A stretch of 64,000 bases of DNA from Archangium primigenium (GCF_016904885.1 NZ_JADWYI010000001.1:1612001-1676000); one strand, 5' to 3'; counted from the stretch's first letter, positions 27,631 to 36,616 are shown. Notes: generated from the letters alone by a model not told the origin. Numbers and translations are program-made.

Positions 27631-28527
27631 ATGCGATTCGACCGACTTCTCGCCGGCCTGTGTCTCGCGATGCCCCTCGCGTGTGTCACCACCTCCTCCT
27701 CGTCTTCCCCTGCGTCTTCGTCTTCCGTGTCGCGCCTGGAGGCGCGGGCCCAGGGCGAGGTGGACGTGAAGGTGATGACGTTCAACATCCAGTCGGGCCT
27801 GAGGGGGCTCGACAAGGTGGCGGAGGTCATCCGCGCGGCGGGGCCGGACATCGTCGCCCTGCAGGAGGTGGATGTCGGCTCGGTGCGCGCGGGCGGGGCC
27901 AACCAGCCCGAGCGGCTCGCGGCGCTCACGGGGCTCGTGCACCACGCGCACTTCCGCACCACGACGCTGTGGGGCGGGGACTACGGCGTGGGGCTGCTGT
28001 CGCGCTTCCCCGTGCTCTCCCTGGAGCAGCACCCGCTGCCCGTGGCCAAGGGCGCCGAGCCGCGCACCGTGGCCCACGCGGTGCTGGACGTGGAGGGCCA
28101 GGAGGTGAGCGTCTACGTCACGCACCTGACGCGTCGGCCCTTCAACGACGCCGTGCGCATCCAGCAGAGCACCGCCATCCTGGCGCTCATGGCCCGGGAC
28201 GCGCGGCCCAAGCTGCTCATGGGCGACCTGAACGACACGCCCGAGTCCACCTCGCTGCGGCTCTTCAAGCGCCAGTTGCATGACGTGTTCGCCCTGCGCG
28301 GCGTGGGGCCCGCGGTCACCTACCCACTCCCCGTCATCCCCAGCCTGCGGCTGGACTACGTGCTGGCGTGTGGGCAGTTCGTGCCCCGGCATGGCGAGGT
28401 GCTCCACGTGAACGCGTCCGACCACTACCCCGTGGTGGCCCACCTCACCCTGCGCGCTCCCGCCCTCGTGTCCGCCGAGGCCTCACCGGCCGAGGGGTCA
28501 TCGGGCGTGGCCTCCGCCATGCCTTGA
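27631..28527 (+). CDS. Endonuclease/exonuclease/phosphatase family lipoprotein
   Basis: The 298-residue product begins MRFDRLLAGLCLAMPLAC, a lipoprotein signal, then a Ser-rich spacer. The EEP fold follows: VMTFNIQSGLRG, DIVALQEVDVGS, GDLNDTPES and the terminal SDHYPVVAHL, so all metal and catalytic motifs are intact. It is compact and lacks the Ig-like repeats of the EEP lipoprotein at 1297. It is probably a surface nuclease or phosphodiesterase; the substrate is unknown. A hairpin immediately follows the stop. Confidence 0.85.
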   Translation: MRFDRLLAGLCLAMPLACVTTSSSSSPASSSSVSRLEARAQGEVDVKVMTFNIQSGLRGLDKVAEVIRAAGPDIVALQEVDVGSVRAGGANQPERLAALTGLVHHAHFRTTTLWGGDYGVGLLSRFPVLSLEQHPLPVAKGAEPRTVAHAVLDVEGQEVSVYVTHLTRRPFNDAVRIQQSTAILALMARDARPKLLMGDLNDTPESTSLRLFKRQLHDVFALRGVGPAVTYPLPVIPSLRLDYVLACGQFVPRHGEVLHVNASDHYPVVAHLTLRAPALVSAEASPAEGSSGVASAMP

Positions 28528-28529
28528 CA

Positions 28530-28554
28530 CCCCGTCCCCACTCCTCAGACGGGG
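28530..28554 (+). terminator. Hairpin after nuclease-like lipoprotein gene
   Basis: CCCCGTC at 28530-28536 pairs with GACGGGG at 28548-28554, with an 11-base loop, 3 bases after the stop codon at 28527. No T tract follows. Confidence 0.45.
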
Positions 28555-28674
28555 AGCAGGCGTGCGTCCTGCGGGGTCCGTCCCCGCGCGCCGCCGCCCC
28601 TGGCACCCGCCCTCGACCGAGCGCACTTTAGCCCCGGTTGTTCCCACCCAGACACACACCCAGGGGGCCGGTGT

Positions 28675-29172
28675 ATGGACGCCATCAGCTTGCTGAAGCA
28701 GCAGCACCGCGAGGTCGAGGAGCTGTTCGAGCAGTTCGAGAAGGCCTGCGAGAGCGATCAGGACGAGGAGGTGCGCCTGGAGCTGTTCACGCGCATCGCG
28801 GACAACCTCGCGGCCCACTGCGCCATCGAAGAGAAGATCTTCTACCCCAGCGTCTACGTGGACGACACGGAGGACAAGCTGCGCGAGGCGGTGGAGGAGC
28901 ACCTGAGCGCCAAGCGGGTGATCGCGGACCTGTTGGACATGAGTCCAATGGACGCCCAGTTCAAGGCGAAGATGAGCGTGCTCAAGGAGGAGATCCTCCA
29001 CCACGTGGAAGAGGAAGAGGGCGAGCTCTTCAAGAGCGTGCGCCAGATGCTCACCCGCGGCGAGCTGTCCGAACTGGGCGAGCAGATGCGCCTCGAGTTC
29101 GACGCCTTGCTGCAGACCGAGCCGCGCCAGCAGGTGCCCTCCGAAACCGCCGAAGCGCCCGCTCTGGACTGA
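28675..29172 (+). CDS. Hemerythrin HHE-domain protein
   Basis: This 165-residue all-helical protein carries the His/Glu ligands of a diiron hemerythrin-like site: HREVEELF near residue 11, HCAIEEKIFYP near 49, HLSAKRV near 82 and HHVEEEEGELF near 109. It would sit in the cytoplasm and bind O2, NO or iron, or act in redox sensing. The polar C-terminal 20 residues are probably disordered. It stands alone: a hairpin lies on each side of it. Confidence 0.88.
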   Translation: MDAISLLKQQHREVEELFEQFEKACESDQDEEVRLELFTRIADNLAAHCAIEEKIFYPSVYVDDTEDKLREAVEEHLSAKRVIADLLDMSPMDAQFKAKMSVLKEEILHHVEEEEGELFKSVRQMLTRGELSELGEQMRLEFDALLQTEPRQQVPSETAEAPALD

Positions 29173-29195
29173 CATCCTCGATTTCCAGGAAGCTG

Positions 29196-29227
29196 GCGGG
29201 CGCCGTGCGCTGGGGCACGGCGCCCGC
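29196..29227 (+). terminator. Strong hairpin after hemerythrin gene
   Basis: A 13-bp perfect stem begins GCGGGCGCCGTGC at 29196 and pairs with GCACGGCGCCCGC ending at 29227, around a 6-base loop. It lies 23 bases after the stop codon and separates the hemerythrin gene from the type III polyketide synthase gene. Confidence 0.65.
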
Positions 29228-29359
29228 GGGCCTGTGTGACGTCCGACAGTCGCGGACTTCCGGCCGCCTGGGACGGGACCGAGGTGTCGGCCACCCGGCA
29301 AGTCGGCTCGCGGGAGGTGGCCTGGGCCGTTCAATCTTCCTTCCGCAGGTCGCACCCTC

Positions 29360-29397
29360 GTGAAGGGGTGATTAACCGTCGAGCCCCACTCCTTCAC
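29360..29397 (+). promoter_or_regulatory. Leader hairpin upstream of type III PKS (cassette 1)
   Basis: GTGAAGGGGTG at 29360-29370 pairs with CACTCCTTCAC at 29387-29397 (11 bp with one G-T pair, 16-base loop). It ends 17 bases before the ATG at 29415. It could be a leader stem-loop or a DNA dyad for a regulator. The rest of 29228-29414 has no promoter I can call with confidence. Confidence 0.4.
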
Positions 29398-29414
29398 CAC
29401 CAGGGACGGCGTCG

Positions 29415-30500
29415 ATGAACTCCGTAGCCAGCCAGGCCTCCACTCCCGTCGTCCGCGCGGTGGAGCGCGTGCTCCCATCGCACTACGCCTCACAGGATGA
29501 AATCATCGGCTCGCTGCGCGACATGTGGGCGACGCGGCACTACAACCTGGATCGGCTCGAGGACTTGCACCGCGCGGTGCAGGTGAAGGGCCGCTACCTG
29601 GCGCTGCCGGTGGACCAGTACGCCGCGCTCACCACGTTCCAGCAGCGCAACGACGCGTGGATCAAGGTGTCGCTGGAGCTGGGCGAGCAGGTGGTGCGTC
29701 AGGCGCTCGCGCGCACGGGGCTCACGCCGCGCGACGTGGACCACATCTTCTTCGTCACGGTGACGGGCATCTCCACACCGAGCATCGACACGCGGCTGAT
29801 GAACCGCCTGGGCATGCGCTCGGACATGAAGCGCACGCCCATCTTCGGCCTGGGGTGCGTGGCGGGCGCCGCGGGCACGGCGCGGGCGGCGGACTACCTC
29901 CGGGCCTTCCCGGACCAGACGGTGCTGATGCTCGCCGTGGAGCTGTGCTCGCTCACCTTGCAGCGCGAGGACCTGTCCATCCCCAACATCATCGCCTCGG
30001 GGCTCTTCGGAGACGGGGCGGCATGTGTGGTGTTGCAGGGCGGTCGCCGGGCGGCGGAGGTGGCCGGGCCCCGCGTGGTGGACACGCGCTCGGTGCTCTA
30101 CCCGGAGACGGAGCGCATCATGGGCTGGGACGTGGTGGACACGGGCTTCAAGGTGGTGCTGTCCGCCAAGGTGCCCCAGCTGGTGCGCGACTACATCCGC
30201 CGCGACGTGGAGGGCTTCCTCGCCGAGCACGGCCTGAGCCGCAAGGACATCAAGCACTGGGTGGCCCACACGGGCGGCCCCAAGGTGTTGCAGTCCTTCG
30301 AGGAGGCGCTGGAGCTGGCGCCGGGCATGCTGGCGCGCTCGTGGAAGTCCCTGCAGGAGGTGGGCAACCTCTCGTCGGCCTCGGTGCTCTTCGTGCTGGG
30401 CGAGATGGTGGAGTCGGGCGAGGCCCGCCCCGGGGACTGGGGCGTGATGATGGCCATGGGCCCGGGCTTCTGCGCCGAGCTGGTGCTGCTGCGATGGTGA
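29415..30500 (+). CDS. Type III polyketide synthase (cassette 1)
   Basis: This 361-residue chalcone/stilbene synthase-type enzyme has the complete catalytic triad: Cys 148 in FGLGCVAGAAG, His 285 in WVAHTGGPKVL and Asn 318 in EVGNLSSASV. The segment VELCSLTLQREDLS and the active-site-loop MGPGFCAELVLLRW are typical of bacterial type III PKS. Such enzymes condense a fatty acyl starter with malonyl-CoA units to give alkylpyrones or alkylresorcinols, with no ACP needed for extension. The next genes encode an ACP and a FAAL on the same strand, which suggests the starter arrives on the ACP. Product unknown. Confidence 0.93.
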   Translation: MNSVASQASTPVVRAVERVLPSHYASQDEIIGSLRDMWATRHYNLDRLEDLHRAVQVKGRYLALPVDQYAALTTFQQRNDAWIKVSLELGEQVVRQALARTGLTPRDVDHIFFVTVTGISTPSIDTRLMNRLGMRSDMKRTPIFGLGCVAGAAGTARAADYLRAFPDQTVLMLAVELCSLTLQREDLSIPNIIASGLFGDGAACVVLQGGRRAAEVAGPRVVDTRSVLYPETERIMGWDVVDTGFKVVLSAKVPQLVRDYIRRDVEGFLAEHGLSRKDIKHWVAHTGGPKVLQSFEEALELAPGMLARSWKSLQEVGNLSSASVLFVLGEMVESGEARPGDWGVMMAMGPGFCAELVLLRW

Positions 30501-30545
30501 GCGCGCGCGTGCCCTCACATCCTCGTTTTCTCTTGGAGGTATGCC

Positions 30546-30827
30546 GTGGTTGAGCCCGAGTTGATCATCCTCGCGGAAATCCGACGCATCCTCGTGCAGG
30601 AGCTGGAGTGGGCCGGGCCGGTGGAGCCCGCCCTCCACCTGACGCGGGATCTCCAACTGGACAGCCTGGGGCTGACGGTGCTGGCGGTGGAGCTGGAGAA
30701 CCGCTTCCGCATCCGCCTGTCCGTGGAGGACTCGGTGGGGGTGGAGACCGTGGCGGACCTCGTCCGGCTGGTGGCCGCGCGCCAGGCCGGCGAGTCGCGC
30801 ACCTCCTACCTGGAGAGCGCCCCATGA
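30546..30827 (+). CDS. Acyl carrier protein (cassette 1)
   Basis: The 93-residue protein (GTG start, GGAGG upstream) is a four-helix carrier protein. The phosphopantetheine site is Ser 39 in DLQLDSLGLT, followed by the usual helix II (VLAVELENRFRIRL). It would carry a FAAL-loaded acyl chain on its 4'-phosphopantetheine arm. Its stop overlaps the FAAL start by four bases (ATGA), so the two are translationally coupled. Confidence 0.92.
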   Translation: MVEPELIILAEIRRILVQELEWAGPVEPALHLTRDLQLDSLGLTVLAVELENRFRIRLSVEDSVGVETVADLVRLVAARQAGESRTSYLESAP

Positions 30828-32578
30828 AGGGACCCGCGCAGCCGCGGGTGCGCTTTCCCACCCTGACCCACGCGCTGGACGCCGCGGCGCGCTCCGAGCT
30901 GGGGCTCGTCTTCGTGGACGCCTCCGAGCGCGAGACCCACCTGCCCTGGGCCCAGGTGTACACGCGCGCGCGCCGCACCGCCGCGGGGCTCGCGCGCCTG
31001 GGGGTGAAGCCCGGCGAGCGCGTGGCGCTGCTCCTGCCCACGTCCCCGGGCTTCATGGACGCCTTCTTCGGCACGCTCCTGGCGGGCGCGGTGCCGGTGC
31101 CGCTCTATCCGCCCGTGCGGCTGGGCCGCCTGGAGGAGTACCACCGCTCCACGGCGCGCATGCTGGAGATGTCCGGCGCGGCGCTGGTGCTCACCGACTC
31201 CAAGGTGCGGCTGCTCTTGGGAGCACCGGTGGCGGCGGCGCGGCCCCGGCTGGGCTGCCTCACGGTGGAGGACGTGTCGCGCGAGCCGGGGGACCTGGTG
31301 CGCGAGGCCTCGCCGCAGGCGCTCGCCCTCATCCAGTTCTCCTCGGGCTCCACGGTGGACCCCAAGCCCGTGGCGCTGCGGCACGACAACCTGATGGCGC
31401 AGCTCGCGGCGCTGGAGGCGGAGCTGCCGCCGCCCGAGGACCGGGCGCCCGTGGGCGTGTCGTGGCTGCCGCTCTACCACGACATGGGGCTCATCGGCTG
31501 TCTGCTCTCGGCGCTGTACTACCCGGGGGGCATGGTGCTCCTGCCGCCCGAGGTCTTCCTCGCGCGCCCGGCGCTGTGGCTGCGCGCGCTGTCGCGCCAC
31601 CGGGGCTTCGTCTCCCCGGCGCCCAACTTCGCCTACGGGCTGTGCCTCAAGCGGGTGAAGGACGCGGAGCTGGAGGGGGTGGACCTGTCGGGCTGGCGCT
31701 ACGCGCTCAACGGGGCCGAGCCGGTGTCGCTCGAGACGCTGCGCCGCTTCACCGAGCGCTTCGGGCGCTGGGGCTTCCAGCCCGGGGCCATGCGTCCGGT
31801 GTACGGCCTGAGCGAGGCCTCGCTCGCGGTCACCTTCCCGGTGGCGGGGCGGGGCCCGTACGCGCTGAACGTGGACGCGCGGGTGCTGGCCGCCGAGCGG
31901 CGCGCCGTGGAGGGCACGCGCCCGGTGGTGTCCGTGGGCCGTCCGCTCCCGGGCTTCGAGGTGCAGGTGCGCGACTCCCTGGGCCATGAGGTGCCCGAGC
32001 GCCACGTGGGCCGGGTGTTCGCCCGGGGCCCCTCCATCATGGAGGGCTACTTCGGCCACCCCGAGGCCACCGTGCGCGCGCTGGACGAGGCGGGCTGGCT
32101 GGACACGGGAGACCTGGGCTTCGAGGCGGACGGCGAGCTGTTCCTCACCGGCCGCGCCAAGGACCTGGTCATCATCCGCGGCGCCAACCACGCGCCCCAG
32201 GAGTTCGAGGAGACGCTGGAGGCGGTGGACGGTTTGCGCGCGGGCTGCGCGGTGGCACTGGGCTTCACCCCGGAGGGCGAGCAGGACGAGGTGCTGCTCC
32301 TCCTCGCCGAGCACGCCCCGGGCGCCACGGTGGACGGCCTGGAGGAGCGGGTGCGCGAGGCGGTGGTGGCGGGCACGGGCGTGCGGCCCCACACGGTGCG
32401 CATCCTCGCGCCGGGCACGCTGCCGCGCACCTCGAGCGGCAAGCTGCGCCGGAGCGAGGCCCTGCGCCTCTTCCTCGCCGACGAGCTGTCCGCGCCCAAG
32501 AAGGTCCGCGCGGTGGGGCTCGTGGTGGAGATGGCCCGGAGCGCGCTGGCCTTCGCCCGCGCCCACCGCGAGGACTGA
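30824..32578 (+). CDS. Fatty acyl-AMP ligase, FAAL (cassette 1)
   Basis: This 584-residue adenylate-forming enzyme converts a free fatty acid and ATP to acyl-AMP and passes the acyl group to an ACP. It has the FAAL hallmark WLPLYHDMGLIG near residue 217 and the P-loop ALIQFSSGSTVDPKPVAL, where the usual Gly after Lys is Pro. Other core motifs are VYGLSEASLAVTF, LDTGDLGFEADGELFLTG, KDLVIIRGANHAPQEFE and the C-terminal Lys in RTSSGKLRRSE. It overlaps the ACP gene by four bases. Chain-length preference cannot be read. The cassette ends here, with a hairpin downstream. Confidence 0.93.
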   Translation: MKGPAQPRVRFPTLTHALDAAARSELGLVFVDASERETHLPWAQVYTRARRTAAGLARLGVKPGERVALLLPTSPGFMDAFFGTLLAGAVPVPLYPPVRLGRLEEYHRSTARMLEMSGAALVLTDSKVRLLLGAPVAAARPRLGCLTVEDVSREPGDLVREASPQALALIQFSSGSTVDPKPVALRHDNLMAQLAALEAELPPPEDRAPVGVSWLPLYHDMGLIGCLLSALYYPGGMVLLPPEVFLARPALWLRALSRHRGFVSPAPNFAYGLCLKRVKDAELEGVDLSGWRYALNGAEPVSLETLRRFTERFGRWGFQPGAMRPVYGLSEASLAVTFPVAGRGPYALNVDARVLAAERRAVEGTRPVVSVGRPLPGFEVQVRDSLGHEVPERHVGRVFARGPSIMEGYFGHPEATVRALDEAGWLDTGDLGFEADGELFLTGRAKDLVIIRGANHAPQEFEETLEAVDGLRAGCAVALGFTPEGEQDEVLLLLAEHAPGATVDGLEERVREAVVAGTGVRPHTVRILAPGTLPRTSSGKLRRSEALRLFLADELSAPKKVRAVGLVVEMARSALAFARAHRED

Positions 32579-32606
32579 GGCGCCCCGGGGCGGCCCGTAA
32601 ATGAAC

Positions 32607-32641
32607 GACGCCGGCTCCGCGGGGTGCGCGGGGCCGGCGTC
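32607..32641. terminator. Bidirectional terminator between FAAL 1 and metalloprotease genes
   Basis: A 15-bp stem, GACGCCGGCTCCGCG at 32607-32621, pairs with CGCGGGGCCGGCGTC at 32627-32641 (one G-T pair) around a 5-base loop. It is the strongest hairpin in the window and sits between the convergent stop codons at 32578 and 32672. Confidence 0.7.
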
Positions 32642-32671
32642 GGGTGCGACATCAGGCCCGAGGGCCCGGAA

Positions 32672-33559
32672 TCACAGGCCGCGGTAGGTGATGACCATGG
32701 ACTCCATGCGGTCCACCTGACCCGTGGTGAACTTGGTCATGCAGGCGTCGTCGCTGTAGTCCATGTAGTTCTCGATCGGGTCGAGACCGGCGGTGGAGCA
32801 GGTGTCGCGGCCCACGGGGCAACCCGAGGCCGGCGAGGCCTCGGCCGGCGTGTCGCTCACGCTGTCACCCGAGCCGGTGCAGCCGCCCTGGAACGTGTGG
32901 TACAGGCCGAGCCAGTGGCCCACCTCGTGGGTGGCCGTCTGCCCCAGGTTGAAGGGGGCCGCGGTGCCGCCGGGCAGGGACGAGAAGAGGACGACCACGC
33001 CGTCCTGGGTGGGCGCCGACTTGTAGCTGGAGGGGAAGGTCGCCCAGCCGAGCAGGCCGCCGCCCATGTTGTTCGTGTAGAAGTTGAGGTCGGCCGCCGT
33101 GCCCTTGCGCAGGGCCTTCTTCATGGCCGTCTCGCTGCTGCCGCCCGTGCTGGTGTACCAGGTGGAGTTGGTGGTGCGGTCCGTGCCCGCCAGCGTGAAG
33201 CGGTAGGGCGTGCTCGCGAAGGCCTTGTTCATCACGGCGATCTGCTGGGCGATCTGCGTGTCCGTCACGTCGCCGTTGGAGATGCCCGTGCCCTTGCGGA
33301 TGACGTGGAAGTAGACCTTGATGTTGACCGAGCCGATGGCGCGGGCCTGGGCGCTCACGCGGCCCGCGATGGCCTCCTCCACCGCCTGGCGCTCCGTCTC
33401 GCTCAGGTCCTTCGTCTCGCAACCACGGCCGTGCGCCTCGGCCTGCACGGGGGTCTCCTCGACGGGAGCCTCCGGCATTTCCGTACATCCGCCGAAAGCC
33501 AGCACCGCACCCAGGAACATCGCCGAACGAACACTCTTGGTGACCACGCCGCGGGGCAT
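32672..33559 (-). CDS. Secreted M43-type zinc metalloprotease (lipoprotein)
   Basis: The start at 33559 is set by an AAGGAG site 6 bases upstream and gives 295 residues. The lipoprotein signal ends in lipobox FGGC (Cys 25). The zinc motif H-E-V-G-H-W-L-G-L-Y-H (His 211, Glu 212, His 215, Gly 218, His 221) and the Met-turn region ENYMDYSDDACM define a metzincin of the pappalysin/M43 type. The segment VNIKVYFHVIRKG at residue 78 starts the catalytic domain, so a propeptide-like stretch of about 50 residues precedes it. It is encoded between the two PKS/FAAL cassettes; any functional link is unknown. Confidence 0.92.
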   Translation of the reverse strand: MPRGVVTKSVRSAMFLGAVLAFGGCTEMPEAPVEETPVQAEAHGRGCETKDLSETERQAVEEAIAGRVSAQARAIGSVNIKVYFHVIRKGTGISNGDVTDTQIAQQIAVMNKAFASTPYRFTLAGTDRTTNSTWYTSTGGSSETAMKKALRKGTAADLNFYTNNMGGGLLGWATFPSSYKSAPTQDGVVVLFSSLPGGTAAPFNLGQTATHEVGHWLGLYHTFQGGCTGSGDSVSDTPAEASPASGCPVGRDTCSTAGLDPIENYMDYSDDACMTKFTTGQVDRMESMVITYRGL

Positions 33560-33593
33560 TTCCAACTCCTTGGGGAAGGAAAAGTTGGATATC

Positions 33594-33622
33594 CTTATAC
33601 TTTGAGAATGCTTGGACAGCAA
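33594..33622 (-). promoter_or_regulatory. Sigma-70-like promoter of the M43 metalloprotease gene
   Basis: Read on the minus strand, TTGCTG (33617-33622) and TATAAG (33594-33599) are spaced by exactly 17 bases and lie 34 bases upstream of the RBS-supported start. The -35 matches the consensus at 3 of 6 positions and the -10 at 5 of 6. The local sequence is AT-rich against a GC-rich genome. Confidence 0.55.
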
Positions 33623-33673
33623 GGGCCCTGGCGTTTTGAGGGAATAAAGAGGGGGGCGGGCAAAACCCGGGGT

Positions 33674-35521
33674 TCAGTGAACCACGGTGGGCGGGGGGGC
33701 GGGCGTGACGAGCAGGGACTGCTGGTCGAAGGCCTCGATGTGCTCGCGGATGTAGGCGCGCTTGAGCTTGCCGCTGGTCGTCTTGGGCAGGCTCTGGGGC
33801 GGCACGGGCAGCACGCGGTTGGGGCGCACGCCGGCGCCCTGGAAGACGGTGTCCTCCACGTGCTTGCACAGCTGGCGCAGCACGTCCGCCTTGGTCTCGG
33901 TCGTCTCGCACAGCACGACGATGTCCTCGGTGCCCGTCTGGGGGTTGTTCACGCCCACCGCGGCCACGCACCCGGTGCGCACCCCCGCCACGCGCGCCGC
34001 GGCGTTCTCCATGGTGTAGGGGTGGTGGTTCTCCCCCGCCTTGATGATGAGATCCTTGCTGCGCCCGCAGATGTAGAGCTCGCCGTCGGCCAGGTAGCCC
34101 AGGTCTCCGGTGTACAGCCAGCCCTCGCGCAGCACGGCCTGGGTGGCCTCGGGGTTCTGGTAGTAGCCGGAGAAGAGCGACGTGCCGCGCAGGAGCACCT
34201 CGCCCTCGTGGCGCTCGGGCACGTCGCGGCCCTCCTCGTCCACGATGCGCAGCTCGATGCCCCGGATGGGCTTGCCCACGCCCACCACCAGCAGCGAGTC
34301 GTGGCCCCGGGGCTGGAGCACCGCCTGGCGCTGGAGGGACAGGGCGGGGCGGGAGATGGACTCCAGGTGCACGGGCTCGGCGCGCGCGCGCACCGTCACC
34401 GCCACCACCATCTCCGCCATGCCGTAGGAGGGCATCCACGCCTCGGCGTCGAAGCCGCTCGGGCCGAAGCGCTCGGTGAAGTGGTGCACCGTGTCCGTGT
34501 GGATGAACTCCGCGGCGTTGTAGGCGCGCTTCCACGAGCCGAGCTCCAGGCCCTCCACCTCCGCGTCCTTGATGCGCTTGACGCACAGCTGGTAGGCGAA
34601 GTTGGGCGCGAAGCTGTTGGTGGCGCGAAAGCAGTGGATGGCCCACAGCCAGCGCGAGGGCTTGAGCAGGAAGCCGAACGGCGGCATGAGCACCGTGGGG
34701 ATGCCGTGCACGAACGAGGCGAGCACGCTCGCCACCAGCCCCATGTCGTGGAAGAGCGGCAGCCACGACACCATCAGGTCATCCGTGTCCCACTGGCTGT
34801 GCTCGCCCAGGGCCGCGCAGTTGGCCAGCAGCGCGCGGTGCGTCACCTGCACGCCCTTGGGCGCGTCCGTGGTGCCCGAGGTGAACTGGATGAAGGCCGT
34901 GTCCTCGGTGTCCATCGGCTCGGGCGTGAGGGGCCCCAGGGGCGCGGCGAGGTCGGCCGGGGTCGCCACGAAAGGCACTGCACCGGGGGCTTCACCGGGC
35001 GCGGGGGCGAAGTCCGCGAGCGCCTCGTGCGCCAGGTCCACGAAGTCCGGATCCATGAGGATGGCGCGCGCGCCGAGCATCCGCAGCTTCACGCGCAGCC
35101 GCTCGCTCCACGTCCGCACGGACACCTTCGAGGAGGGCAGCTCGATGAGGCAGGGCGTGGCGCCCACGAGCCCGCAGGCGAAGAAGCACTCGAGGAACTC
35201 GGGGCTGGTGTCGAAGGAGAGCACCACCCGGTCCCCCCGGCCCACGCCCCGCGCGCGCAGGTGGGCGCCCAGGCGCGAGGCGTTCTCGAGCAGCTCGCCC
35301 GCGGTGAGCACGGTGAGCTGATCCTCCAGGTCCACGAAGGACAGCAGCGGCTGGGAGGGTCGGGTCTGGCCCCAGTGTGTCACCACCTCGGCCAGGGTGG
35401 ACACGGGCGCGGGCTGGGCACGCGTGGGCGCGCGCGGCGCATGCTCCCGGCTCGGGTGGCGTCCCGCGCCGGGTCCCAGGCGGATGGGGTGGGACGGGCG
35501 ACGCGGGAGCTCCTGGCTCAT
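33674..35521 (-). CDS. Fatty acyl-AMP ligase, FAAL (cassette 2)
   Basis: The 615-residue enzyme has the FAAL hallmark WLPLFHDMGLVAS and the standard P-loop FIQFTSGTTDAPKGVQV. Further motifs are SYGMAEMVVAV, LYTGDLGYLADGELYICG, KDLIIKAGENHHPYTMENA and KTTSGKLKRAY. A 42-residue Pro/Arg-rich N-terminal extension precedes the usual start region. It differs strongly from the FAAL of cassette 1 in sequence and length, so the two probably favour different fatty acids or carrier proteins. Downstream of the type III PKS gene by 33 bases on the same strand, so it is the last gene of cassette 2. Confidence 0.93.
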   Translation of the reverse strand: MSQELPRRPSHPIRLGPGAGRHPSREHAPRAPTRAQPAPVSTLAEVVTHWGQTRPSQPLLSFVDLEDQLTVLTAGELLENASRLGAHLRARGVGRGDRVVLSFDTSPEFLECFFACGLVGATPCLIELPSSKVSVRTWSERLRVKLRMLGARAILMDPDFVDLAHEALADFAPAPGEAPGAVPFVATPADLAAPLGPLTPEPMDTEDTAFIQFTSGTTDAPKGVQVTHRALLANCAALGEHSQWDTDDLMVSWLPLFHDMGLVASVLASFVHGIPTVLMPPFGFLLKPSRWLWAIHCFRATNSFAPNFAYQLCVKRIKDAEVEGLELGSWKRAYNAAEFIHTDTVHHFTERFGPSGFDAEAWMPSYGMAEMVVAVTVRARAEPVHLESISRPALSLQRQAVLQPRGHDSLLVVGVGKPIRGIELRIVDEEGRDVPERHEGEVLLRGTSLFSGYYQNPEATQAVLREGWLYTGDLGYLADGELYICGRSKDLIIKAGENHHPYTMENAAARVAGVRTGCVAAVGVNNPQTGTEDIVVLCETTETKADVLRQLCKHVEDTVFQGAGVRPNRVLPVPPQSLPKTTSGKLKRAYIREHIEAFDQQSLLVTPAPPPTVVH

Positions 35522-35554
35522 GGGGGGATGTCCTTCGCGGGGGAAACGTACCGC

Positions 35555-36616
35555 CTAGAAGCGTACCAGCATCGACTCGACGGTGAGGCCGGGACCAAAG
35601 CCCATCATCACCCCGTACTCGCCGCGCTGGGGCTTGTCCGTCTTGAGCGCTTCCTCGAGCACGAGCAGGGCCGTGGTGGCGCCGCAGTTGCCGTACTCGC
35701 CCAGCACGTGCCAGCTCGCGCGCATGCTCGCCTTGTCCAGCTTGAGCTGCCGCGCCAGTCCCTCGAGGATCTTCGGCCCGCCCGGGTGGATGAGCCAGCG
35801 CGTGATGTCCTTCTGCGTCAGGCCCTCGGGGCCGAGCAGCCGCTCCAGGATGCGATCCACGTGCTCGGCGAGCACGAAGGGCACGTAGGGCGAGAGCACC
35901 ATGCGGAAGCCGTCGTTGTGGATGTTCCACGCCATCAGCTCGTTGGTGTCGTAGAGCTGTTCGGTGTGCGAGCGCAGGAACTGCACGCCCTCGCCATCCG
36001 GCGCGCTGCCGACGACCACCGTGCACGAGGCGTCACCGAAGAGGCCGTGGATGACGACCTGCTCGGGATCCGGCGTGGTGTGGAACTGCAGCGAGCTGTA
36101 CTCGGAGGCATTGGCGATGACGAGCTCGTCCGGGCGCGCGGCGACGCTGTCCATGGCCGTGCGCAGCACCGGGAAGGCCGCGAAGCAGCCCATGTGCCCC
36201 ACGAAGGTGCGGCGGATGCTGGAGGCCAGGCCCAGGTTCTTGGCGACGAACAGGTCCAGCCCCGGCCCCGAGTAGCCCGAGTTGGTCGTCATGGTGAAGG
36301 CGCCCACGCGCGAGCGGTCCAGCTCGCCCAGCGCCTTCTCCACGGACTGCTGGGTGATGCGCAGGCCCTCGCGCTCGTACACCCGCACGCGATCGCCCAC
36401 GCCCGGGGCGCCATTCTTGAACGCCTCGCGGGGATCCCACGTGAAGTGCCGCTGGCGCACGCCCGTGTTGAACACGATGCGCTCGGCGTGGGGGATGTCC
36501 TTGTACCAGTGCTTGAGCGCCCCCTCGAAGAACTCCTGCTGCGAGAGCGCCAGGGGCGGGACGGCGGAGGCGATGGACAGCAGCGTGGCGCGGCGCGCGG
36601 GCGCCTGCCGGGTCAC
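35555..36616 (-). CDS. Type III polyketide synthase (cassette 2)
   Basis: The 353-residue enzyme has the complete chalcone-synthase-type triad: Cys 144 in GHMGCFAAFP, His 277 in RWLIHPGGPKIL and Asn 310 in GEYGNCGATT. The segment NIHNDGFRMVLSPYVPF and the terminal GFGPGLTVESML are typical of type III PKS. It belongs to a different branch from the cassette 1 enzyme (NSGYSGPGLDLF in place of TVTGISTPSIDT around residue 115). A fatty acyl starter from the adjacent FAAL-ACP pair is the expected input. Its start codon overlaps the ACP stop by four bases. Confidence 0.93.
   Translation of the reverse strand: MTRQAPARRATLLSIASAVPPLALSQQEFFEGALKHWYKDIPHAERIVFNTGVRQRHFTWDPREAFKNGAPGVGDRVRVYEREGLRITQQSVEKALGELDRSRVGAFTMTTNSGYSGPGLDLFVAKNLGLASSIRRTFVGHMGCFAAFPVLRTAMDSVAARPDELVIANASEYSSLQFHTTPDPEQVVIHGLFGDASCTVVVGSAPDGEGVQFLRSHTEQLYDTNELMAWNIHNDGFRMVLSPYVPFVLAEHVDRILERLLGPEGLTQKDITRWLIHPGGPKILEGLARQLKLDKASMRASWHVLGEYGNCGATTALLVLEEALKTDKPQRGEYGVMMGFGPGLTVESMLVRF

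Noticed and set aside
28555-28674. A sigma-54 type promoter before the hemerythrin gene
   Set aside because: A TGGCAC element occurs at about 28,605, but the matching GC-TTGC half at the right distance is absent.
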